The notes below the pieces were generated by a model, which was not told where the DNA came from, made no database searches, and was given only the letters and a program-made list of their open reading frames with translations. Positions 19,261 through 31,000 of a stretch of DNA of 64,000 bases are shown here, one piece after another. Numbering within the stretch: position 1 is the first letter of the stretch; each line of letters begins with the position of its first letter. Position numbers and translations under genes: made by a program. This DNA comes from Trichomonas vaginalis G3. Lineage: Eukaryota > Parabasalia > Trichomonadida > Trichomonadidae. The stretch lies in NCBI RefSeq assembly GCF_026262505.1, contig NC_067207.1, positions 17,576,082 through 17,640,081 on the forward strand, in the 5' to 3' direction.

Positions 19261-20804
19261 CATGACTGAATTTACTCCGAGATATTTGGTGTCAGAGCTA
19301 AATGATAATTCAACTCTCTTCATGAAACGCGTAAAAAATAGAGACGGAACGAAAGAAGAAAGGTTTATGAGTCCGGATGACTTAGATAGGGAACTTTTTA
19401 AAAACGGTCTCGGAATATATGAAATGCCAGCAGATGAGGTACAAGAAACTCCACAGGAAGAAGTTCAGATACAACCAGACATGGAAGAAATAGTTCAGCA
19501 ACAACAGCTAGAAGACCTGAAGGAAACAAACAAGTCCCTCCTTTGGAAATAACTTCACAGAACTAGATGAGATTTGGAACAGCCGAAAAATCTTGACCCT
19601 CAACAAGAGTATGCGGAGAATATGGAATCTTTCCAAGAGTCTAAGAAAAATTCAGCTGACATAGTAGAGAGAATATCGAAAAATGTTCGCCGACATACAA
19701 AAGACTCCAACATCAGATGAAAATATCCAGCATAGAATGGAAGTACTGAAAGATAATGTACACAAATACAACAATCTTTTTACTTACGAGCATATAACGT
19801 TCAATCTTTGGATGAACTCGGTGAAAATAAAAGGTTAAATTTCAACAAAACATATAGAAATGAAACATTGTTTAAAGTTCATTCAGAACCTAGCCAATAT
19901 GGAAACAACCTACTTTTGTTTCTGCAGACGATGGAACTACAATGAGATGGGGTCATAAAGCTAATCCGGATAGGTGGTTCATAAACTTACAACCACAATT
20001 CCAAGAAGTTGTAGACACAATGGAAGTGAATGGTGAACCAGATGTAGCTGGTATTTTCAGCGCGGCTTTAATGCCATTGAAAGATATGAAAGATGCAGAT
20101 ATTTTGGACCGGTATGAAATGAACATGGCTGATGGAAATATAACACCTGACGTTCTAGAACATTTATCTCAAAGAACTACACAGAACCATAGAGATGGTA
20201 TATTTGGTGAAGAGTTTAGAAAGAAAGTTTAGGGAGAGCGAAGGAAAGAACCTATTGTACATGACCTTGCAAACGAAAGTTTACAAAATGTCATAAAAAC
20301 TTACTTTGCAGACAATGAACCGAGAAGGGATGAATATTTAAGAAAACTCAAATGGACAGTACCAAATGAAATGTTAGTATTGAAAAACATGTTCCTTGAC
20401 AAAATAAAACCAACTACAGAAATAAATGACGCAAGACTGAAACATTGGGTAAAAGCTTTCCCATTCACAAAAGATATTATTGGTAACATGGAAAGAAAAC
20501 CAGAATGGCTACAAAAACATATTTGGAAACGAGCTTATTCCATATGGACAAGCTCTGTTTGAAGAGCTTGAACCGGAAACTCAGGAAAGAGTCATGCAAA
20601 CAATACGCGAAGACTCAAATACAAACTATGACAAAAATCTTTCTAGGATATAGGTTACCTGAGTTGGGCGACCAGAGCCCAAAGGCAAAAAGGACATGGG
20701 AAATTTACAACATACTAGGTGAACATGAGGCAAAGATGCAACAACTTGAAGCAGAGGGCAAGTTACCAAAAGCGACACCAAAGAAGAAGAGTAGAACAAA
20801 GTGA
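19261..20804 (+). pseudogene. Maverick A protein region, unrecognised, broken
   Basis: Several consecutive open stretches on the + strand (about 19262-19552, 19942-20232 and 20371-20804) share the codon usage of the element and are rich in Glu, Asp and Met. No known domain was seen. The segment lies between the coiled-coil protein and the capsid-like protein, so a minor virion protein is possible. It is a broken fossil. Confidence 0.4.
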
Positions 20805-20871
20805 AGCTTGGTCCGAGTGGGTTCTATTATGATATATAAATCCAACTATTCTATATTTTTACCCATATGAA

Positions 20872-22472
20872 ATGTACGCCGCTCAGAATATAACGCCAAC
20901 AGTTTTGGATGCCATGAACGGAAATGTTTCCGAATGGTATACGAATGCGACAATGCCATTAGAAGGTCAGAAATAGTTCCTGGAACTTACGAATATACAA
21001 CTGCTGTTTCTTATGGAAACGTAGGTGAGTTTGGAGAAGGTTCTTCAACAACAGTAGATATTGCTTGCGACAGGTTTCATATTATTTCTATTGACAATCA
21101 TTCTTATACGTGGAACAAGACATTGAAATAAAACCTTCTGCCAAGTTGTCTGACAAGAAAGGTTGCAATGGAATTTTCTATGTCGGATACCAATATGCTC
21201 CAGAAGTTTTCATGGGATATAAGATATATTCTAACTCTGACTTAGTTCAAACAGTAACATGGGCAAACTATGAATGGTTCGCTTTGAGAAACTCAGTACA
21301 ACCACAAGCTAGAGAACAAACAGACCAGTATGCAAATATTGAGAAAAAAGAAGACTTGACCCTAACGTTCCAGGAGTTTATGTTAACCTTTCTGGTTCAG
21401 ATGGAACTGCTGCCACTAAAGTAAAACTGAAACTTAGGTTCCTTTGTCATCTTTCCTCATCTTCAGGTTTTTAAGATACTTGCCAAACTGGGCAGGAAAA
21501 ATTTCTATTGAACTTACTCCAAGCAAAAATAACTTAGTCATTGCACCAACACAAGACCCATTCAGCATTACTGTAGCTGGAACTGGTGGAGCCAAGTTCT
21601 GTGACTTTTGCAAAGACAAAGTTGACTTAGACTTTGGTTTCTCAAACTTCAACAATGAAGTAAACTATTATTTCAATGCTGCTGGAACTGCTTGGGACCC
21701 AGTTAAGTTCACATGCGAAAAGTTTGAATGCAAGAGAATAGAAAGCAGACTTGCAGTCTATATGTTGGACCCAGATATTTCAAATGCTTTAGCTGCCAAA
21801 TATATTGCAGTTCCACTTATGTTCCCTATACACCAAATATCTGTCAAAGACTTTGCAGGTGAAGTTGGAAACCAAAGTGCTGACCCAGGTGCAAGAACAG
21901 ATATTGCTTTAACAACTGCAATGAAACATGCAGATACTATGTTTGTACTGTTCAGACGAACTATAAATGACTATTCTTGTTTCTACAACCCTGGTATTAA
22001 ATATCATATAAACATAGATGGCAAATATTATCCAAGAGAAGAATATTCTACAGTTGAAGATATGAGGTCATACAACTTGACATTAGATGCTATGAACTTT
22101 AACAACAACTTCACAACAACCATTAACCCTGAAATGCAAAGTTCTATTATGCCATATGTGAAAGTATGGACTCATACAGGAGGTCAAAAAACTCAATATA
22201 CAAATGGAGACCGTTCAAACTTTTGGCTTGGCATTCCATTTGCTGACTCAGAAGACTTTATGGGTGGTATTTCAACTGTTGGTACTGTACAAATACAATA
22301 TACTGGTGACAGAGACGGTCCAGATGAACTGAGAGCAAAGAAGTTTACAAAACCAATAGCACTTTTCACGGAAGATGCTCTTTTGAAGATTCGTTCGATG
22401 AAACCTGCTGGGGCTCCTCAGATTGGCATAACGACAGCTTCCATCGAGCAGATTTTGGCAGCAGGTCAGTAA
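20872..22472 (+). pseudogene. Maverick A major-capsid-like protein, broken
   Basis: The region is about 530 codons long, the size expected for a double-jelly-roll capsid protein of Polintons. It is beta-rich and rich in aromatic residues, Asn and Gly. The longest open part (21444-22472) contains strand-like segments such as VGTVQIQYTG and FWLGIPFADS. Identity as the major capsid protein rests on size, composition and position, not on a decisive motif. Broken in a few places. A noisier inverted copy lies at about 31430-33090. Confidence 0.5.
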
Positions 22473-22803
22473 GTTGTTCTTGAACTGACTTCTCTCCGTC
22501 AAATATTGACAGTACGCCAGTTTTGACATAATATTGTAAGATAAACTTACCTTTAGAAATATCTGTAAGTTTTTGTTGTTATATTTTTGTCAACGTCAAG
22601 AACTTTCACCATTTCAGTTATACCAACTTTCTTTGCTTTATGGAAATATTTGGTTCAGCAAATATTGCTATTCTATAACATTTACCATTGTTTGTATAAA
22701 GAACTATTCTGTCAATGTATTTGTATTGTTTGTGTGTGTAAACTTTGTTCTGCTTCAATTCGAAGAGATACTCGAATACGTCCATCTTTTTATTCTAAGT
22801 AAA

Positions 22804-23385
22804 ATGTCATTTCCGAAAAATAGAAGCGTGAGTGTTTCAAAAGGTTTAATGGCGGTGGCAGATGTGAAGTTAAATTCACCAACTCAAACAAACAGTCAAA
22901 GTGTTGTTGTCAATGTCAAAGACAGAGATGTTGAAGTGGGGAAACCATACGAAGACGAAGATGGTATAACAATTGTTCCTGTAAAAGAACAACCAACATA
23001 TCCTGAAGTTAGCAGAGACTTAAGTTCTGTTGCAGATATTCGAAACGACTACCAACAACTGAAAGACAAACTTCAAACTCAGGAGAAGATTTGTCAAGCT
23101 TTAAGTATAATGTTAAACTTGGTCGAACACAACCCTGTAAAAGTGAACTCATATGTCATTGCACCTCATGAAGTCTTGAAAGAACTATTGAAACTTTTGA
23201 CAGAGGCAGACGATATAAACATCAAAGAAATAGAACCCGACATTAGTTGCTGTGGTGTTTCATATAATGTCATTGACAAGATATACGTTATGAAAGGAGG
23301 TGAAACGTTGAACTTAAAGTATAGTTTCCCAGACGTCATAAAAATATTTGACGACCACAACATTTCATTAAAATTTATTTGCTAA
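22804..23385 (+). CDS. Maverick A small protein, 193 residues, unknown
   Basis: The ATG at 22804 opens a frame of 193 residues (MSFPKNRSVSVSKGLMAV). A polar N-terminal third is followed by a probable helical segment around 80-110 (QQLKDKLQTQEKICQALS) and a mixed C-terminal part. No known family was recognised. It directly follows the capsid-like gene, so a virion-associated role is possible. The frame is open in this copy. Confidence 0.55.
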   Translation: MSFPKNRSVSVSKGLMAVADVKLNSPTQTNSQSVVVNVKDRDVEVGKPYEDEDGITIVPVKEQPTYPEVSRDLSSVADIRNDYQQLKDKLQTQEKICQALSIMLNLVEHNPVKVNSYVIAPHEVLKELLKLLTEADDINIKEIEPDISCCGVSYNVIDKIYVMKGGETLNLKYSFPDVIKIFDDHNISLKFIC

Positions 23386-23391
23386 GTAAAA

Positions 23392-24427
23392 ATGTCAAAA
23401 CTTCTTGAAAGATGTTTGAAGAAAAATAATATAGACTTTATTTCATGTAAAGGACTTTACACACTTTTGAACGATATGAAAGACCCTGTTTTGTTTTTCG
23501 TGTAGACAAAGGAAAGTTCTATGTCTTTACAAAATATTTGAACTTCTTAGACAGAGAACTTCAAGAAACGCCATGTGAAAGTTTAGATGAAGTTCTTCAC
23601 TTTCAGAAAAACTTTTAAATATATATAAATGGCAGAAGATATAATGGTTTATACTATTACGACTAAAAACCCTGAGTCATATAATTCTATAACAACAAAC
23701 TTACAAAGTCCTCAAGGACGGTATTGTAAACTAACTTTAAACACAATGACGACTAAAGCCTGTTTTGCTCTTTTGACACAGAAGACTTTATTGTTGTGAA
23801 TGGTAAAAAATACTCCTTTGAAGATACTTACTCAGATATACCACCAACAGGTTTTGTTGACTTATTTAATACTTTAAGGACGGGTGTAACATGTGCTGCA
23901 ACTAGAGCAGGTTTCATTATGTTTGGATGTCCGACTGAGTTTACTATAAACAATATGAGCTATAATACAAAACTTATTTCTGGTTTTTACTACCAACAGT
24001 TTTCCTATAACAGGAAAAGGTGTCATACAAGGTTTGTCTGTTCCGTTGACTTTAAGTACACCTATTTTATATATTGTTTCAAACTTAGGTTCAAAGTGTT
24101 ATTCGAAATGTCGACAGAAACTATTATGACCAAAAGATACTTATGCGTATAAACAATACTTTCTCTGCTGGTTTGCCTATTGTTCATTCGAATGCAGAAT
24201 TTTCAACCTTAGTGAACTCAAACACTATTGGCAAGTATAACGTTGACATTAGTTGACGCAAACTTTGTTCCTGTAAAACTTTTATGTCTATGTATTTGTC
24301 AATGACGGCAGAAAGTTTCGAATTGGAAGATGCAACTGGTGAAAGTATTGTATTACAAGAACAACTTCAACAACAAATAGCTCAAGAACAACAAATGCAA
24401 CAAATGGAACAACAAAGTCAAGAATAA
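23392..24427 (+). pseudogene. Maverick A small genes after the capsid region, broken
   Basis: A short frame begins at 23392 (MSKLLERCLKKNN). A longer one begins at 23629 (MAEDIMVYTITTKNPESYN), and the distal part ends in a Gln/Glu-rich tail before 24427. The composition of the second (Asn/Thr-rich, beta-like) could suit a minor capsid protein, but no motif confirms this. Broken fossil. Confidence 0.4.
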
Positions 24428-24456
24428 AAAAAATATTTTTTTTTTATTTTATAAAA

Positions 24457-25375
24457 ATGTACAGAATAGATGTTTCAGATTTTTATGACTTCCAAGCATT
24501 CAGAAATATGTGTCCATTTCGAGACTATAACAAAGCAGTCGAGAATTTGAAACGTTTAGTCATTTATGTCGACTCTGCCCCAGAATGTTATGTCATGAAA
24601 GAATGGATTGTTGTCTTTAACAAACCTAAAGCGACAATAGTGTCTGAACAAGAATGTAGACAGAAACTTAAGAAAATAAAAGTCGTACAAGTTGGCATGA
24701 AGATGTTAGATGCTTGGGATATCTTATTGTCAAAGTTAGAAATTTTTCAGTTCGAGGTATAAAGTTCTATACACTTCTCCAAACTTCTATTCTATCTTCA
24801 CTGGATATAATACGAACAAGTAGAATGGAAAGAAAATATATAGAAGCTTGGTTAGACCATGTCAAAGAAATTATATGCAATGGAAACGAAAGAGTCTATG
24901 AGTATATCTTATGTTGGTTTGCAAACATCTTACAACATCCAAGTGCTAAAAATGAAACTGCTCTCATTATAATTGGAAAACAAGGAAACTGGTAAGAACA
25001 CATTCTTTACAGATGTCTTATGCAAACTGTTAGAAGGTTATTCGAACCCTAATATGACAAACTTAGAAAACATCTGTGGCAAGTTTAACTCCTCAATAGA
25101 GAATGAAACTTATAGTTTGCAATGAACTTCAAAGTATAGATACAACAAAAGTTTTGAACTCAGATGCTTTGAAGAGTCTTATAACAGACAAAGTTGGAGT
25201 TGTTGAAAGAAAGTATAAAGACCAAAGAGTTTGTGAAAAATGTTGCAAAACTTTCATTATGGTTTCAAACAATGTTGTTCCGATGAAGTTAGAAAGTTCT
25301 GACAGAAGATATGTAGTTGTCAGAACGTCAGAAGCTCATATGCAAGATACAGATATTTTGACGACTTAGCAGAAA
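24457..25375 (+). pseudogene. Maverick A SF3/D5-like helicase, broken
   Basis: A frame starts at 24457 (MYRIDVSDFYDFQAF). Further along a phosphate-binding-loop-like stretch (IIIGKQGN), an acidic VCNELQS segment and FIMVSNNVVP with a downstream RRYVVVRTS are seen. These fit the Walker A, Walker B and sensor/arginine-finger regions of superfamily 3 helicases of the poxvirus D5 type, which Mavericks of Trichomonas are known to carry for DNA replication. Broken fossil. The arm of the inverted repeat ends inside its 3' end. The inverted copy is at 28477-29433. Confidence 0.65.
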
Positions 25376-25382
25376 CTTTGAC

Positions 25383-25468
25383 AAGATGAAGAGCTGAAGG
25401 TCAGACACATTGACGGTGACAAGCTCAACAACCGTAAGGAGAACCTCGATGGTTCTAAGAGTAAAAAA
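25383..25468 (+). other. Short HNH-endonuclease-like coding fragment
   Basis: One short frame reads VRHIDGDKLNNRKENLDGS. This matches the core of many HNH homing-type endonucleases (a His-Ile-Asp-Gly-Asp block followed by Leu-x-Asn-Arg and Asn-Leu). It sits exactly where the left arm of the large inverted repeat ends. Its 5' part is not visible, so it is a fragment at most. Whether it belongs to the Maverick or to unrelated sequence joined here is unclear. Confidence 0.4.
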
Positions 25469-25506
25469 ATTTATTTTAGGGGGAAACCCCGAGTAAATTT
25501 AAGTTT

Positions 25507-28040
25507 TTAGTTTGGTAAGTAGCTTAAATTAAGGGATAATTTGGACAGTAGTTCCTGACCTCTGAATTGGACTCTTTCGTCATCCAGTTGCGTAGGAGGT
25601 CGTCCCAGAGGAGTTGGTAGAATTGCCATTCCAAGGACGGATTTGTCCTCCCGGCATTGAGGATGTACTGCTCGTAGAGTCATGACCTCTGCCTTGCACC
25701 AGACACCTCTCCCTTGAACGTAAGGCTTCTTCGAAGTGCTCGAATGCGATTGGCTGCGGGACCATCTGAAATGACACTTTTTGTCCGTTTGGTCATTGTT
25801 CGTGTCTCGTGTCCATAGTCGACGAAAAATCAACAAACAAGGTTATATATGAGTTTGAGACCAAGAATGGTGTAACTCGACCTGTCCGATTCAAATTGAA
25901 TAAAAATTTTTTATTTCATGCAATGTTTAACTATTTCACCATTTTCTTTAACACCCCAGTACTTCCTTTTCGATATTACATGAACTTCGGTGAAATTTTG
26001 TCCATTTGAATTTGACCCATCTTTTCACCGACTAAACCCATTTCAATGAGTTGTGTATCCTTCTTCGTTCGTCATGATGATCGATGTTTCTCATAGTAAT
26101 ACCTTCACTTTGATTTAACTTCCGAGAAGAATTTGTTGTAGTTGTCAAGGACTGCTTTTGGCGAACTGAGGATAAGACCAATGTTTCGACAATAGGTTTT
26201 TACTGTGGTTACTAAGCCATTTTTGACCTTCGGTGAACTCGTACTTCAAAACAAAAGGGGAGAACCTTTCAACAAAGTTGTCGACCTTCTCATAGTGTTT
26301 ACTCTTCATCTTTGAGGTTTCTTAATGGAATACCCCCATGTCGAATTCATAAGCAATTTGATTGTCATTGCAAGTTTGGGGTTGTGAAGCTTTCCTAATA
26401 TCATAGAGTTGTTGTATGACCTTTCCAACTGTATAGTTCCTTCCCGGGAAACTCGCCATCTTCGTTTGGAATTCCAGTCGGGATATATTGGACGAACCTC
26501 ATGTACGCAGCGTTAAGGTCGACATAGTATATTTTTTCGTATGAGTCGAACTTATCGCATCCAATCGGACAGTTCGTGAAATTCAGTGAGTCTCTTTCTC
26601 TGAAAGAACTTCTCCTGTTATCTCATAAACATCGTCAAAGCAACCTGTTTCATATAAACCTTCTGACCTAACTCAGATGCTCTCCAATACAATTTGACTC
26701 GATTGGATGCCTCAATGGAAGTTTGTTTATAGCATCTTGAAGTTCTTGCAACCTCATTGGAAGTTCTTCTGGTCAGGTTGGTATCCGAACAATCCAACTC
26801 CTTTTGGAATGTGTACTTCTTTTGTGCTATAACTTTGTCTGGAACAACTTTTGGTCTCACTAACAATGAAAATTTGTTTCGTCTTTGGTACAAAAGTTTC
26901 TGTCAGCTTGTCATCTGGAATTGGTTCCAACAAGCCTTTCTCGAAAAGAATGTTAACAGCTCTGACAATGTTGCACTTACCTTTTCCGAACAATGGTTTG
27001 TAAGACTTTCGTTCAACATGAAGTGGTTGTGGACGATTACAATTCTTCAACCATGGTAAGTCTTTGTTCAACAACATAGTCGTCATGTGAAGAACTTTCT
27101 CAGTCGGAATGTTGACTCGGATATTCACATTTGCCAACGGTGCAATTTTAGCCAATTGACCTCTGAGCATGTACCTTGTCTTCACACATGACTCAAGATA
27201 CTTCATCTTCTCATCTGTAACAAGACCAGAGTTCCTGAGACATGTAAGAATACAAGGTTCATTGACAATTGTTTCAATTGAATTGTAAATTCCATACCTT
27301 GTCAGGTTAATGTCAGACTTATTTCTGAACGGGAAATACCCAGCATGTTGTCTGACTGCTTGAGGGTTAGGTTGATACCATTCAAACTTCACGCTTGCAA
27401 TTCCTTCAATCGCATTCAAAATGTCTGAGTCGGAGTCAACCATTTGTTCTCTCTTTGTAGTCTTGAAAGCGTCAAGAAGCATTGCAGCTGTTGTGACATT
27501 GCATGGTGCATAGTAAATATGACCATCTAAATCTGTTACGGTTAGTCTGAGATTGTATCCTTTCTTATTTCCGTCTTGAATTGCAGCAAGTACTCCCATG
27601 AAGCCTTCTTTGTTCTTTCCATCGTCAAAGTTTACTGTAAAGGTTCGACCAGATGTAATTTGACTTCTAACTTCACGATACTTTTCATATGCATATCTTG
27701 TTCTTTCCATGGGAGCATGTGCATCTTCACCCTTCCCTTTTTTCCTTCTCAAAGGATGCAATTGTTCGTCATGTTTCCAGTAGAATCTGGCAAAGCCGTC
27801 GTGTCCTTCAACTTGAGGCTCACTAACATCGAAAGGCATGTCCATAAGACGTTCTTCTTCTAACCTCTCTAGTCTGTTTGGATAATTTGTGCGTGCTGTT
27901 TCCAAGTCCATTTCATAGCGAAGACCAGACAGTTTGTCATAGACTTTTATGGGTCTTCCCTTCCTATATTTAAACTTCTTCGAAACTCTCCAACCATATC
28001 TTTCTAACTCTGCTTTTATTCTAGCAGACCTTCTGTCCAT
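25507..28040 (-). pseudogene. Maverick A protein-primed DNA polymerase B, broken
   Basis: The N-terminal 428-codon frame (26754-28040) starts MDRRSARIKAELERYGW. It contains the EPCILTCLRNSGL block, typical of the N-terminal part of Maverick/viral family B polymerases. Farther on, in the reading direction, a YYVDLNAAYM stretch lies at about 26500-26540 and resembles the palm motif around the first catalytic Asp. The enzyme would replicate the element from a protein primer. The last 300 bases before 25507 are GC-richer and less certain. Broken in several places. This is the only copy, because it lies in the unpaired loop between the two inverted arms. Confidence 0.65.
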
Positions 28041-28079
28041 TCTATATGGGGCATTTTTATAAAAATAAAAAATGTTTTT

Positions 28080-31000
28080 TTCTTTACTTTACATAACACC
28101 GGCTGCCATAAGTCTTTGACGCCAACCCATACCAGCTAATGAAGGTTGGCTTGGTTTAGTCCTGGAGACTAAACTTTGGTTTTGGTTTATCTTCAGTTTT
28201 TGGCTTCCCTTCTTCTATTGTTTTCGTCACTTTTCGTTTCCTCTGACTTTACCTCACTTGCTGGAATAGTTGTGTCGTCAACATCTTCATAAATGTCATA
28301 TGCCATTTGTTTTTTGTTTTCCTTTCAACTTTTGTGTTTTGTTGTAAAGTTTAAAATATTTCGACTCTAAGTCAAATGAAGATTTTCTATAATGAACTGT
28401 TTGTCAGTGAAGTAAACTTTTCCATCTGTGTCTCGAAAGCTCCTTCAGACTTCAATTTTTTATTTGTGAAAGCTCTTCTGCTAAGTCGTCAAAATATTCT
28501 TATCTTGCAATATGAGCTTCTGACGTTCGACACTACATATCTTCTGTCAGAACTTTCTAACTTCATCGGAACAACATTGTTTGAAACCCATAATGAGTTT
28601 GCAACATTTTCTCACGAACTCTGTTGGTCTTTTATACTGTTCTTTCAACATACTCCAACTTTGTCTGTTATAAGACTCTCAAAGCAATCTTCTGAGTTCA
28701 AAACTTTTTTGTTGTAATCTATACTTTGAAGCCATTGCAAACTATAAGTTTCATATCTCTATTGAGAGTTAAAACTTGCCCAGATGTTTTCTCAGTTTGT
28801 CATATTAGGGTTCGAATACCCTTCTAACAGTTTGCAGTAAACATCTTGAAAGAATGTGTTCTTACCAGTTTCCTTTGTTTTCCCAACTTAATAATGAAGA
28901 GTTTCATTTTTTCAGCACTTGGTGTTGAAGAATTGTTTGCAAACCAACATAAGAATACTCATAGTACCTTATCGTCAAATTGCATATATTCTTTGACATG
29001 GTCTAGACCACTTCTATATATTTTCTTTCCATTCTACTTGTTCGTCATTTATATCCATGAATGATAAGAATAAAAGTTTGGAAGAAGTTGTAATTAGAAC
29101 TTTATACCCTCGAATCTGATAAAATCTCTAACTTTGAACAATAAGATATCGCCAGAGCATCTTAACATCGTTCATGCCAACTTGTACGAACTTTTATTTT
29201 CCTAAGTTCTGTCTCCCATTCTTGTTCAGACACTATTGTGCGCTTTAGGTTGTTAAAGACAACCATCCCATTCTTTCATGACATAACATTCCTGGGGCAG
29301 AGTCGACATAAATGACTAAAACGTTCAAAATTCTAGCTGCTTTTGTTATAGTCTTCGAAATGGACACGATATTTCTGAATGCTTGGAATCATAAAAAGTC
29401 TGAAACATCTATTCTGTACATTTTTATAAAAATAAAAAAAAAAGTATTTTTTTTATTCTTGAACTTTGTTGTTCCATTTGTTGCATTTGATTGTTCTTGA
29501 GCTATTTGTTGTTGATTGTTCTTGTAATACAAACTTTCACCAGTTGCAATCTTCCAATTCGAAACTTTTTCTGCGTCATTTGACCAAATACAATAGACAA
29601 AAATTTTCCGGAACAAAGTTGCGTCACTATGTCCAACGTTATACTTGCAAAGTGTTTGAGTTCACTAAGGTTGAAAATTCTGCATTCGAATGAACAATAG
29701 GCAAACCAGCAGAGAAAGTATTGTTTATACGCATAAGTTGCTTTTTGGCATAATTAGTTTCTGTCGACATCCGAATAACACTTTGAACCTAAGTTTGAAA
29801 ACAATAATATAAAGAGTAGGTGTACTTAAAGTCAACGGAACAGAACAAACCTTGTATGCAACCTTTTCCTGTTATAGAAAACTTGGAATAAAAAACCAGA
29901 AATAAGTTTGTATTATAGCTCATATGTGTTTAAGTAAACTCAGTCGGACATGCCAAACTTAATGAAACCTGCCTCTAGTTGCAGCACATGTTAACACACC
30001 GTCCTTAAAGTATTAAAATAAGTCAAACAAAACCTGTTGGTGGTAATCTGAGTAATCATCTTCACCAGGAAGTTTTTTACCATTCACAACAATAAAGTCT
30101 CTGGTGTCAAAAGAGCAAAACAGGCTTTAGTCGTCATTGTTTTAAAGTTATTACAATACGTCCTTGAGGACTTTGTAAAGTTTGTTGTTATATGAATATA
30201 TGCTCAGCGGTTTTTAGTCGTAATAGTATAAAACCATCTATATCTCTGCCATTTATATATATTTAAAAATTTTTCTGAAAAGTGGAGGATAAACTTCCAA
30301 ACTCTAAACTTAACATGGCTTTTCTTGAAAGTTCTCTGTCTAAGAAGTTCAAATATTTTGTAAAGACAATAGAAATTCACATTTGTCTACACGAACAAAA
30401 AAACAGGGTCTTTTTCATATCGTTTCAAATAGTGTGTAAAGTCCCTTTACATGAAATAAAAGTCTAATATATTTTTCTTCAAACATCTTTCAAGAGTTTG
30501 ACATTTTTTCCTCTAGCAAATAAATTTTAATGAAATGTTGTGGCCGTCAAATATTTTTAATGACGTCTGGGAAACTATAACTTTAAGTTCAACGTTTCAC
30601 CTCCTTCATAACGTATATCTTGTCAAGACATTATATGAAACACCACAGCAACTTAATCGTCGGGTTTCTATTTCTTGATGTTTATTATCGTCTGCCCTCC
30701 TGTCAAGTTCAATAGTTCCTTTCAAGACTTCATGAGGTCATATGAAAGTGAATTACTTTTACAGGGTTGTGTTCGACAATTAACATTATAACTATAAAGC
30801 TTGACAAAATCTTCTCCTGAAGTTTGAAGTTTCGTCTTTCAGTGTTGGTAGTCGTTTCGAATATCTGCACAGAAACTTAAGTCTTCTGCTAACCGTTCAG
30901 GGATATGTTGTTGTTCTTTTACAGAACTAATTGTTATACCGCATCTTCGTCCTTGTATGGTTTCCCCACTTCAAACATCTCTGTCTTTGACATTGACACA

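Larger units (their letters stand above)
8690..25375 (+). repeat. Left arm of a very large inverted repeat
   Basis: This 16.7-kb segment (ankyrin 3' part, GDH, kinase, nested transposon, Maverick A up to the helicase) reappears in reverse complement at 28477-45714. The gene order is collinear throughout. The host genes in this arm are intact. Confidence 0.95.
14267..25375 (+). mobile_element. Maverick/Polinton A, left-arm copy (decayed fossil)
   Basis: The element begins at an A16 tract followed by the G-rich end sequence shared with Maverick B at 60780. It then carries the stacked, compact genes expected of this family: an unknown 397-residue protein, coiled-coil/Gln-rich proteins, a capsid-like protein, minor proteins and an SF3/D5-like helicase. 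The far end is not present on this side, because the arm stops at about 25375 where the inverted-repeat loop starts. DNA polymerase B of the element lies in that loop (up to 28040). It is broken, with at least a dozen breaks. The terminal repeat is split by a nested transposon. The several long frames still open suggest modest age, but residual sequencing error could mimic part of the decay. Confidence 0.8.

Noticed and set aside
23796-24152. 118-codon ORF as a separate gene
   Set aside because: It is one piece of the broken Maverick region 23629-24427 and ends in a frame without coding character.
25507-25836. 109-codon GC-rich ORF on the minus strand as an independent gene
   Set aside because: It overlaps other open frames of the same strand at the polymerase 3' end and shows no domain; kept only as an uncertain part of that region.
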